64,000 nucleotides of DNA from CBDDEH01 sp965226865 (GTDB lineage: Bacteria; Chloroflexota; Dehalococcoidia; Lucifugimonadales; JAGWBF01). The position numbers were made by a program, and so were the translations under genes. The stretch is from positions 372,001-436,000 of the forward strand of contig CBDDEH010000003.1 of NCBI GenBank assembly GCA_965226865.1. Direction: 5' to 3'. The notes beneath the pieces are model-generated. The model saw nothing but the letters and a program-made list of their open reading frames with translations, was not told the origin of the DNA and did no database searches. Positions 18,699 through 26,974 of the stretch are shown here, piece after piece (position 1 is the first letter of the stretch; each line of letters begins with the position of its first letter).

Positions 18699-19456
18699 GG
18701 ACCACCCTCCGCCGGGGCCGATTTGTCCTGGGACCCGGCGAACCCGGCCCTGAGATGGTTCCCTTCGTGGACCAGGCGCCCGCCCCCGTGCAGGCCCGAG
18801 CTCCAATTGCGCTCGTCGGTCAGCATATAGGTGTTGTGGGGTTGGATTGCGTCGTCCCCCTCGCCGTCGGACCACACCACCCGGACCGTTCCCTGCGGGT
18901 CTCCATCAGACCCAATGGAAACAGCTACAAGAGCGGCCAAGGCGGAGCCGGCGTCGACAGTTTCCCGGTACAGCGGGGTTGAGGGGAGACACGGCTTGCG
19001 CCCGATGAACAGGGGGCGGGCCGGCTCCTGCAGGGCTTGGGCCAAGTCGTCCAGCGTTGGCTCCTCGCCGTCCGGTTCCAGGCGTAGGGCGACGGTTACG
19101 CGCATGTCGGCGAAGTAGTCCCGGTAACGTAGGTGATTTTGGTAGGTGCCACCACCTCGGCCTTCGGGACGGCCCTGCGTGGTCCAGCTTTGCTCGGTAT
19201 TGTTTATGGCGGCCGTCTGAAAGTCGGTCATCCGCACCCCGCCCGCCGGCTCCCGGTCAATGCGGGCGGCGAACACCAGCCGGTCTTGCAGCCGTTGATG
19301 CCGCTCGCGCTCGATGCGCCGCCAGCCGAGGGCGTTGGCCAGCAGGCCGGTCAGCATGGACGCCGACGGGAACCGGCGGATGACGCCCAGGTTGTCAATG
19401 GTCTCCCCGCCAAAGGCCATCAGCGGCGATTCCAGGCGCATTATCAGGTGTCGCAT
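18695..19456 (-). CDS. cas5e: CRISPR-associated Cas5e (CasD)
   Basis: 253 residues. MRHLIMRLESPLMAFGGETIDNLGVIRRFPSASMLTGLLANALGW is a textbook Cas5e start: a RAMP beta strand followed by the PSxSxLxGLLAxALG helix. Cas5e caps the 5' handle of the crRNA in Cascade. RPLFIGRKPCLPSTPLY matches the later conserved block. The gene follows cas7e by 13 bases and overlaps cas6e by 4. No frameshift is seen. Confidence 0.94.
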   Translation of the reverse strand: MRHLIMRLESPLMAFGGETIDNLGVIRRFPSASMLTGLLANALGWRRIERERHQRLQDRLVFAARIDREPAGGVRMTDFQTAAINNTEQSWTTQGRPEGRGGGTYQNHLRYRDYFADMRVTVALRLEPDGEEPTLDDLAQALQEPARPLFIGRKPCLPSTPLYRETVDAGSALAALVAVSIGSDGDPQGTVRVVWSDGEGDDAIQPHNTYMLTDERNWSSGLHGGGRLVHEGNHLRAGFAGSQDKSAPAEGGP

Positions 19457-19469
19457 AATCTACCCTGCC

Positions 19470-20630
19470 TTATCGGACTGCCTGCGCCGCCCAGGACGCC
19501 AGATCGTCCAGGCACAGCCGCTCGGCGCCGGGGATAGCGCAGTCCTCCACTGACACGAACCGGCGGACTTCTTTCCCGCCATAGGCGTTGTCCAGCTTCT
19601 CCAGGTGATCGGACAGCTTCCTGGCGGCCTCCTCGACTTGTGGGCGCGCCGGGTCCCGATAGGCATTAGCCAGGCTGCGGGGTTGCCGGTTGCCCGCTTC
19701 AACCAGAACCAGATCGGCGCAGGCGTAGGGCGCGGTGGAACCCAGCTTGGCGCCGGGGGTGACGGTGGCAATCAGATGCAGCAAGTGTTCGACCACCCTG
19801 GTGGCCAACTCCCGGTCGGCGCTTTGCCATTCCCCGGGAGGGCATCCTTCCAGGTTGGAAACCAAAGCTGGAACGTCCACGACCACGTAGCCGTAGAACA
19901 GCCCGGCGGTCAGCTCCATGTCGCCGATGTGGGCCGCCCCGGCGTCTTCATCGTCCCGCTGCAAGTCGTCCACCACAGAGAAGTAGTCGCTCTCGCTTTC
20001 CTCCCGGTGAACGGTGAAGGCGTGGGCGACGTGAATGGCGGCGTCGATGTTGGCCCCCGGGTCCGAAGTGACCATGCGGCCGAACAGCGCGCTCTCCAGT
20101 CCGGCGGGAAGGCGAGCCGTGTCAAGAAGCGCGCGGAAGTTGCTGCCCTCGCCCCGGCGGGCGTTGAAAAGCGCGGTGGCGGCCTCTCCAGCGGCTTTGG
20201 CGTCACCGGAATGTTCAGTGCAGATGGCGGCGGCCCTCTGGTGTAGGTGTTCCACTTCCGGCAAGCCGAGGAGCAGGGGCTGCCGTCCAGCTTTCGACGT
20301 GCCGCTCTTGCCGTACACGCCGATGTTGAAGGCGTCTTCGACCGACTTCAGGACTTCCTCGCTGAAGTTGCCCGTGTCTTTCAGGGGGGCGATCACTTTC
20401 CGTTCAACGAGGTTCCGCGAGCGCAGGGCCGAGGTGCTGCCGGCGATGTTGCCCAGCGAAAACTCATCCTGGGCAACCCGCCAGTGACGCTTGAGGCACT
20501 GGGATGAAATGCGGGTGCGGACCGCCGCGCCGAAGGGAAGCCGCTTGGCAAGGCCGCTGTCGTCCCGGTTCAGCAGCGCCGCCGGGTAGGAGTGCAGGGT
20601 ATGGATTTGCAGAAACTTGGGGGTGGTCAT
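19470..20630 (-). CDS. cas7e: CRISPR-associated Cas7e (CasC), Cascade backbone
   Basis: 386 residues. MTTPKFLQIHTLHSYPAALLNRDDSGLAKRLPFGAAVRTRISSQCLKRHWR is the canonical Cas7e N-terminus; six copies of this protein line the crRNA. ATG 20630 is chosen because AAGGAG lies 8 bases upstream; the longer ORF (to 20747) begins within cse2. LFGRMVTSDPGANIDAAIHVAHAFTVH is the conserved central block. The gene is continuous, with no frameshift. Confidence 0.95.
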   Translation of the reverse strand: MTTPKFLQIHTLHSYPAALLNRDDSGLAKRLPFGAAVRTRISSQCLKRHWRVAQDEFSLGNIAGSTSALRSRNLVERKVIAPLKDTGNFSEEVLKSVEDAFNIGVYGKSGTSKAGRQPLLLGLPEVEHLHQRAAAICTEHSGDAKAAGEAATALFNARRGEGSNFRALLDTARLPAGLESALFGRMVTSDPGANIDAAIHVAHAFTVHREESESDYFSVVDDLQRDDEDAGAAHIGDMELTAGLFYGYVVVDVPALVSNLEGCPPGEWQSADRELATRVVEHLLHLIATVTPGAKLGSTAPYACADLVLVEAGNRQPRSLANAYRDPARPQVEEAARKLSDHLEKLDNAYGGKEVRRFVSVEDCAIPGAERLCLDDLASWAAQAVR

Positions 20631-20661
20631 GGGCAAGACTCCTTTTGTGCGTGATTCTCCG

Positions 20662-21276
20662 TCACTCCGATGGTTGGGCATTGCGCCGCTCCGCCCCGTA
20701 ATACTCCCGGGCCATACGGCGGCGGGACTGCTCGGCGGCTTCATCATCGTAGCCGTCGTTCAAGATGAACGAGGCCATTTCCCGCCAGTTGAAGGACACG
20801 TCGGCGGAGGCCAGCATCCGGAACATCCGGGCCAGCAATATCCGCAGCATCGGACCCCGGGACGTCATCAGACGGTTGAACCGGGTCTCGCTGTAAAAGC
20901 CCTGTTCACGGCGGGATTCGCTTCCCAGGAACAAGGCCCGGCCCACCGGGTTATAGCCGTCGTGGGCGGTGCGGGGGGTTCCATCCCCGTTGTTGGTGGG
21001 GGTCATCAGGGCGATGCCGTGCATGATGAGCGCCCATTTGGACTCGATTTCGAGACCTCTGAACAGTCCCTGCCGGGCCATCAGCCGCCAGAATGCTGCT
21101 GGGTCGGGATTGTCCGGGTCCATCCGGCGCAGCTGGGCCAGGTCGCCCCGGGGGAAGTTCTCCGAGGCAATTAGGCCGGCCAGCGTCACGGCATTGGAGG
21201 GCCAGGAAGTATTAGGGTCGGCAATGTCCGCAACGTTGGGGTTGAGCGGGGTTTCGCTCGCTTGGGTAGTTGTCAT
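20662..21276 (-). CDS. cse2: CRISPR-associated Cse2/Cas11e (CasB)
   Basis: 204 residues, the alpha-helical small subunit that stabilises the R-loop in type I-E Cascade (two copies). PRGDLAQLRRMDPDNPDPAAFWRLM and FNRLMTSRGPMLRILLARMFRML are recognisable Cse2 segments, rich in Arg for contacts with the displaced DNA strand. The ATGA overlap with cas8e (21273-21276) shows coupling. A 31-base gap separates it from cas7e. Confidence 0.93.
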   Translation of the reverse strand: MTTTQASETPLNPNVADIADPNTSWPSNAVTLAGLIASENFPRGDLAQLRRMDPDNPDPAAFWRLMARQGLFRGLEIESKWALIMHGIALMTPTNNGDGTPRTAHDGYNPVGRALFLGSESRREQGFYSETRFNRLMTSRGPMLRILLARMFRMLASADVSFNWREMASFILNDGYDDEAAEQSRRRMAREYYGAERRNAQPSE

Positions 21277-22844
21277 GCTGTTGCTTCTCCGGCGCCTGCG
21301 GTGGCGAATATCTCCGGTAGGCCGTTGTTGCCCCTTATCCGCCCCTCGAACAGGCCGTCGGCGCGGACCCGGGCCTTGTAGCGGTGGATGGTAGGGCAGG
21401 GCAGCGAGTCCTCGGCATCGTGCAGAACATTCCGGGCCTCATTCACTAGCCACCCCTGCCACTCTAGACTTTTCTCGCGGCGTTCGCTTTGGTCATCAAT
21501 CACGAACTCGTCCTGCAGACTCTCGAAAAAGCGTGCGTCGACGATTTCATCCAACCGGCCCAGCCAAGGCCGGGCCAGTCTGCGGCCTTCCGGGCTAAGG
21601 TTGTCGTCTTCGCCCCGGGCGATGAAAACCTGGATGGCATGGCTGAGGATGCGTTGGACCGTCCGAATCTTCTCAATCCGGTCCCGGGCCAGGTCTCCCA
21701 ATTCCTGGGTCCCGCCAGCGCGGCCAAAGGCTTGCACCGTGCGTTGACGAAGCGGGATTATGCGTTCGTAGTAACCCTCGGTCTTTCCCGACCCGCGTAC
21801 CATGGCACGGGCAACCAATTGGGTTTCCTGTTCCTGTTGCGTGGCTTGAAGCAAAAGAGGTTGCTGCCAGTCGCCGGGGGTGAGGTAATCCACCACCCTC
21901 TGATAGGTGAACCCGCCGCTGGCCAGGGTAAGGGATTTGTTTTCCTTGGTGTTGATGGGAGTCCACGGGTCGCCGGTTTGGCCGTTCAACGCCTTGGACT
22001 CTATGCGGGCCGCTTTGGAGCTCGCTTTGAGAGCGATCAGATTGTTGCCCTCATTGCAACCCAAGCGCACACGGCGGCACACTTCGATGTACCAAGGGGC
22101 CAGTTGATTCGGAAGGAGCGCTTCGGATTTTTCACCATTCCAAGGCATAACCCAAAGCAGGCCGATACTGTCCGGCCGCATAGGGTACTGGTCGAGAAGC
22201 GAGTCCTGACGCTCCAGCAGTATGAGAATGTCATGCCGCAGATGGGCGCCGGGGCCTTCTGATGGGGCTAGGGTAATTGCCGGACGGTTGCCGAAACCGC
22301 TATTCATCCGGGAAATGCCGAAGTTCCCCGCCCCACCGAATCCCTCCATCGTTTGTAGCGTAACCAAGGCGAAAAGCCAGTCATCGACCCGGGCTTGCGC
22401 GGCTACGGAGGATTTGAGGTCGTGGTTCTTGGACGTGACCAGCATATCCAGTTCGTCGGGCGTGTTGACGACGCCCTTGTAGTCCTTCGCCCGCTCCGCC
22501 GAGCGGGCAGGGGGCTGCATGAAGGCGGGTTTGGTGATGTCGTCCACCACCAATTGCCAGGGTTCGTCGTCCGGGAATTCCGGCGTCAGGCCGCGGAGCA
22601 GCGTCAGCCACTCCCCGCCGGTGGTCGGCGGTGTGGCGACATCCGCCCGGTGCATCGCCATCGCGCCCAACTGCACCAGGAAGGCGTGCCAGGCGTGGCG
22701 TTGGTGTGGCCGCAGGGCGGGGAAGGTACTCACCGGATTGTCCTTATCTATCAGCGCGGCGTACACTCCTGGCAAGGAAGCCTGTGCGTGGGTGCCGCCG
22801 GTCCAGTCGAAGCGTATGCCCGGTTCGGTTAGTACATTGAACAT
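21273..22844 (-). CDS. cse1: CRISPR-associated Cse1/Cas8e (CasA), large Cascade subunit
   Basis: About 523 residues beginning MFNVLTEPGIRFDWTGGTHAQASLPGVYAAL. Cas8e recognises the PAM and recruits Cas3. PALRPHQRHAWHAFLVQLGAMAM, EGFGGAGNFGISRMNSGFGNRP and DPWTPINTKENKSLTLASGGFTYQRVV are conserved Cse1 blocks. An alternative ATG at 22862 would add six residues; 22844 is preferred because a GGGGGAA site lies just upstream. The gene reads without interruption. A 650-base gap to cas3 holds a small ORF and a decayed array. Confidence 0.94.
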   Translation of the reverse strand: MFNVLTEPGIRFDWTGGTHAQASLPGVYAALIDKDNPVSTFPALRPHQRHAWHAFLVQLGAMAMHRADVATPPTTGGEWLTLLRGLTPEFPDDEPWQLVVDDITKPAFMQPPARSAERAKDYKGVVNTPDELDMLVTSKNHDLKSSVAAQARVDDWLFALVTLQTMEGFGGAGNFGISRMNSGFGNRPAITLAPSEGPGAHLRHDILILLERQDSLLDQYPMRPDSIGLLWVMPWNGEKSEALLPNQLAPWYIEVCRRVRLGCNEGNNLIALKASSKAARIESKALNGQTGDPWTPINTKENKSLTLASGGFTYQRVVDYLTPGDWQQPLLLQATQQEQETQLVARAMVRGSGKTEGYYERIIPLRQRTVQAFGRAGGTQELGDLARDRIEKIRTVQRILSHAIQVFIARGEDDNLSPEGRRLARPWLGRLDEIVDARFFESLQDEFVIDDQSERREKSLEWQGWLVNEARNVLHDAEDSLPCPTIHRYKARVRADGLFEGRIRGNNGLPEIFATAGAGEATA

Positions 22845-23027
22845 GGTGTTATGTTCCCCCATCTGTGGATCGCGCCGTGCAGGGTAAACACTTGGCACTT
22901 TAAGAACAGGCTCTTTCAGTTCTCCCTCTGGGAGAGGGGACTTTCTCTGAAAACTGAAATGCCCTGGCTCTAAGAGCAATTGCCTCACTCGCGCAATGGG
23001 CCACTGTCATTGATTTGACTCCGGATC

Positions 23028-23228
23028 CTACTCAGTAATGAATGAAATCGTGGATTCCAATGCGTTACGCTTATGTCGTAGGTCTGCACAATGTCTTTCC
23101 GCCGAGTCGAGCTCTTTCATCATGGAAGACAGTTTAATTTTAAGGGATCGTACCGTTTCCTCGGGATTTTCCTTGGGGTATTCCATCATTCCTTCAAGAA
23201 ATAAGGATTGATCATGCAAACATAGCAA
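23028..23228 (-). CDS. Small 51-66 aa helical protein between cas8e and cas3
   Basis: The frame encodes MMEYPKENPEETVRSLKIKLSSMMKELDSAERHC and ADLRHKRNALESTISFITE: highly charged, with regular hydrophobic spacing that predicts a coiled coil. Two adjacent ATG codons (23189 and 23186) follow a GAAGGA site closely; an upstream ATG at 23228 is also possible. I do not recognise a family, and it is not a known I-E subunit. It lies on the cas strand. Confidence is moderate because the ORF is short. Confidence 0.4.
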   Translation of the reverse strand: MLCLHDQSLFLEGMMEYPKENPEETVRSLKIKLSSMMKELDSAERHCADLRHKRNALESTISFITE

Positions 23229-23334
23229 CTAATGGCTTCGATTCATCATAGGGGCATAAACTCGCCCCGTCAATAGTTCAGTAGAAGAGAATCCAGATTG
23301 GGTATAACATTATCGGCGTCCAGTTGCCGACCTA

Positions 23335-23483
23335 GTTTCCACATCGACCGTGTGGATAGACCACCATTGGTTGCGATGTTTTATCGCGAGTCGCAAATTC
23401 CCCCGCACACGCGGGGATATGCCGGATGCCGTGGGCATCTGGTACATTAAGGCGATGGCCCCCCTCGGACACGGGGATAGGAA
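23335..23483 (+). CRISPR. Decayed I-E-like array, 3 degenerate repeats, opposite orientation
   Basis: Three segments, 23335-23362, 23396-23423 and 23456-23483, match the main-array repeat at about 20, 22 and 17 of 28 positions when the plus strand here is compared with the minus-strand repeat. The best-kept parts are the CCCCC block and GGGGATA(G). The gaps are 33 and 32 bp, the same spacer length as the intact array. Orientation is opposite to the cas genes. I read this as a relic array; the matching spacing argues against chance similarity. Confidence 0.6.
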
Positions 23484-23498
23484 TTGGCTGGCGCCGGG

Positions 23499-26232
23499 TC
23501 ACCCTTCCCGCCGCAGGCCCAGCCGGTCGTAGCGGAAGTGGGCGTTGGCCAGGGTGAACTCGAAGCCATCGCCGGTTGGCGTGGTTGCCACCGGGTCTTC
23601 CGGGGTCAGGCCCCGAGACAGGTGGTAGGGGATGGACACCTGTGGAATCGGCAGGCCGTCGTCGAAGGGGCTGGCCGGTGGTGGCTCGAAAGTCACCGTC
23701 ACCCCCTCGTCGCCCAGCCGGGTGCGGATACGCTCTTCCACCGATCCGAAGGCGACCTCCCGGTTCAGGAATGAGCAGTCGCGCCGGATGATTGCGTTGC
23801 GCGCGGTCAGGCCCTCCGCGATGGTCTCCCCGGCCACGTCATTGGCGTGGGCGACCCAATCTTCGCCCATAGCGTTCACTAGGTCTTGCAGCTTGGCCGG
23901 GTGGGTGGCCCGCTCCACCAGCATCCGGTTCATCGCCGGGATTTGCCACGGTTCCCCGGTGTCCGAAAAGTCCTGCACCAACCGGCGGGTGGCCTCCAGA
24001 ATCCGCAGGTCTTCGTAGACGAAAGCGCCCGGACCAAGGCCATTGCGGTTGGGGCCGCGCGTCAGGAAAGACGAGAGGTCTTCACCATCCAGGGTCAGTA
24101 CCACGCAGGCGGCGGTCTCGAAGCCGGGGGGGGCGTCCCTCGGGGCGGTCATGGCGGTGGAGACGCCCGATGCGCTGGAGCAGCACGTCCACGGGGCAAA
24201 GGTCGGTGATGAGCAGATCGGCGTCGATGTCCAACGACTGCTCCAAGGTCTGCGTTCCAACCACCACCAGGCCGCCCTCGTCCCGATGCCGGCCCACCTG
24301 CCCCTCCACGGCGGCGTCCAGCAGCTTCCGGTCCTCGGCGGCGAACCTGCCGTGATGCAGCGTGGGGAAGCCCCGGCAGGCAAACAGCAGGGCACGATCT
24401 CCGGCGTCGGCCTCTTCCAGCAGTGCCTGCTGGGTCTCAATAGCGAAGTTGACGGTGTTACGAATCACCAGCACCTTGGCGCCATCGCGGGCTGCCGCCA
24501 GCGCCCGGCGGGCAACGTTCGAGAAGTCGCGCATGGCGGAGATGGCGTATACGGTGACGTTCTTGCCGCCGGCGCTACTCGCGACCCCGGTCACCACCTC
24601 GCCCATTGGGCCGCCGGTCACAATGGCCGGGTAGAGGATGGCCTCGGCCTCGTCGGGCGTGGGCAGGTCGGCGGCTATCCTCCGCGGGCCGCGGGACAGC
24701 AGGCTGTGCCGCGCCGCCGACCCCAGGGTGGCCGACATCAGCAAGGCGTACCCGCCGCCGGCGGTGTGGGCGTCGAGTAAGGCTTCGATGATGGCCCGCA
24801 TATAGGTGTCCGAAGCGTGTACCTCGTCCACCACCAGCAGGTTGCGGGCCAAGCAGGCGGCCCTCATGTGGCCGTGCCGGACTTTCAGCGCGCCCATCAT
24901 CGCCTGGTCCACGGTGCCAACGGCTATCTGGGAGGCCAGGAACCTCTTGGACGACTCGGCCGCCCAGAACTTGCGGTGGGCGTCGTGGCCCGCGTGGTCT
25001 TCCCACCAGACTTCGTACTGGCCCAGGTGATTGCCGGTGAAGTCGCCGGCACGTAGGTAGCCAGGCACGGCCAGCACCGGTTCAGGCTTGTGGTCTGCCG
25101 GGAACAGGTTGGAAATAAACTTGTTGACCCGTTCGTGCAGTTGGCTGGCAGCGGATCGGGTGGGCAACGCGAAGTACATCCCATCCACCAGCCCCGCCTC
25201 GTACATCCGGGCGAACCGCCATAGGGCGGCCTCGGTCTTGCCGGAACCCGTTTCGGACTCTATGATTGTCACGGGTTCATCCAGGGGCGTCTCCCACGCG
25301 GCATGATGCTGGATGGCGTTGGGCGGGGGGCTGTCGGGGATGTCGAACAAATCGCCAAAACCGGGGACGGAGCCGGAAGCGGCCCGCTGCTCGGTTAGGT
25401 CCAACCCGACCGCGTTGACCGCCTTTCCGGCTTGCCGCCGGGCGTGGTCCATGTAACCGTCGTCGGGGACAGACACGAAATTGAACCACTCCTCGTCGGA
25501 GCCAATCCAGTCCGCCAGGGTACATATGCCCAAAAACATGTGCTGGAAGGGGGGATTCGACGGCAGCGGCGGCGCGGCGGCGTCAAAGGCTTGGGAGAAC
25601 CACCCGCGCACCAGTTGGCTGATGTTCCGGACGCTCTGCTGTGGGTCGAGACCGGCGAAGGGCCCCCAGACGGCCGGGTTGGGCTGTTTCGGCTCATAGA
25701 GGTTCAGGGGTTCGCCGTGGTGGGAAAAGGCGGCGGCGAACAGGGCTGACACCGTATTGCCACCATCTGAGTCCCAGCCCAAGAAATCACTCCACCCCAA
25801 GGCATCCAGGAACCAATCGGTGGTGCTGCTGTCCGTACCGCACAGGACTGGCACCAAGTCCGACGTGTGGCTGGCCCATCGCGGCTTTTGTCGTCCTTGC
25901 AGGTCGGCGGCCGTCCAGATTTGGGCCTGGAATCCCATGTTCACCTTGCCGATGTCGTGGAGGGCGGCGAACACACATAGCCGCGCCGCGGTTGCATCGT
26001 CTAGGTAGTCCCGCTCGGCGGCGCGGGCGATCCGCTTACGGATGGTTGGCTGTTGCAGCAGCGCCTCGAAACAGGCACCGACGTCGGCTAGGTGATGTTC
26101 TAGCAGGTGTATCCGTCCGGGTTGCCGGGTGTAAGCTGGAGCTATTTCTGGCGCCGGGTGTAAGCTGGAGCTTCTATCCGATTTCGCCCAATGGCGCCGG
26201 GTGTAAGCTGGAGCTATTTCTGGAACTGGCAT
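23499..26232 (-). CDS. cas3: CRISPR-associated helicase-nuclease Cas3, one frameshift
   Basis: Cascade-recruited effector that nicks and unwinds target DNA. HD nuclease motifs: HLLEHHLADV and AALHDIGKVN, with AFSHHGEP. Helicase motifs: ESETGSGKTEAALW (Walker A), LVVDEVHASD (DEVH box), LLMSATLGS (motif III) and TLEQSLDIDADLLITDLCPVDVLLQRIGRLHR (motifs V and VI). Past RHDRPEGRPP the frame shifts in a run of eight C (about 24127): removing one C continues GFETAACVVLTLDGEDL to RYDRLGLRREG. ATG 26232 follows AGGAGAGG; an in-frame ATG at 26259 lacks one. The N-terminal 35 residues contain repeated PEIAPAYTR peptides from a small DNA repeat. Confidence 0.9.
26124..26223. repeat. Three copies of a 20-28 bp repeat in the cas3 5' end
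   Basis: The 20-base core GCCGGGTGTAAGCTGGAGCT occurs at 26124, 26153 and 26196; the first and third copies match over 28 bases. They encode the odd PEIAPAYTR peptides before the HD domain, where relatives have a plain WAKS-type start. Confidence 0.8.
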
Positions 26233-26366
26233 CAATTCAACCTCTCCTGTAAAATCCATGAGGCCGCACTCGGTCGAGCAGGTCGGCCCTAGATTACCGC
26301 CGGATTATTAGAAAACACTGGATTAGGAAAGTCAACGGGCTGTTGTCAGTTTTCGGAGGGAAGGTG

Positions 26367-26912
26367 ATGGGAAACTTGACCTTCAACGCCATTGATGTGG
26401 AAACGGCCAATGAGCGCCCCGCCAGCATCTGCCAGATTGGGATAGTACAGGTCCGCGTCGGCCGGATTGGAGAAAGCCTGTCCGTCCTGGTTAATCCGGA
26501 AGAGCACTTCAGCGCTTTCAACGTCAGGCTGCATGGCATCGGGCCCGATGCGGTGCAGGATTGTGCAACGCTACCAGATTTGTGCGCCCAGTTGCGCCGC
26601 CTATTGGAGGGGACGGTCTTGGTGAGCCACACCTCGTTCGACCGCGTGGCATTCGACGGTGCTGCGCGCAAGTATCGCCTGATGCCCATACGTACAACGT
26701 GGCTGGATAGCGCGATGGTAGCTCGTCGAGCCTGGCCGGATAAGTATGGACGGAGAGGCTATAACCTGGCAAATGTCGCCGCGGATTTAGGAATATCCTT
26801 CAATCATCACGATGCTCTGGAGGACGCCAGGGCAGCGGCAGAGATTGTGCTGCACGCTTGCCTGGACACCGGGTTGGACATTGACGGGTGGCTGGAGCAG
26901 GCAAGAAAGTAA
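26367..26912 (+). CDS. DEDDh 3'-5' exonuclease (DnaQ/ExoX-like), divergent from cas3
   Basis: 181 residues. All DEDDh residues are visible: NAIDVETAN (Asp and Glu, Exo I), LVSHTSFDRVAF (Asp, Exo II) and HHDALEDARAAAEI (His and Asp, Exo III). The start is ATG 26367, just after GGAGGGAAGG. The protein is exonuclease-only, like ExoX or standalone DnaQ. It begins about 135 bases from the cas3 start, facing away from it. DnaQ-like exonucleases trim prespacers in some I-E systems and are fused to Cas2 in others (established knowledge); that role here is inference from position. Confidence 0.88.
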   Translation: MGNLTFNAIDVETANERPASICQIGIVQVRVGRIGESLSVLVNPEEHFSAFNVRLHGIGPDAVQDCATLPDLCAQLRRLLEGTVLVSHTSFDRVAFDGAARKYRLMPIRTTWLDSAMVARRAWPDKYGRRGYNLANVAADLGISFNHHDALEDARAAAEIVLHACLDTGLDIDGWLEQARK

Positions 26913-26974
26913 TCAATTCCGTAGCTAAGCCACAAGCAACGCTTCGGTCTACACCAAGAATACAAGGAGTATAC

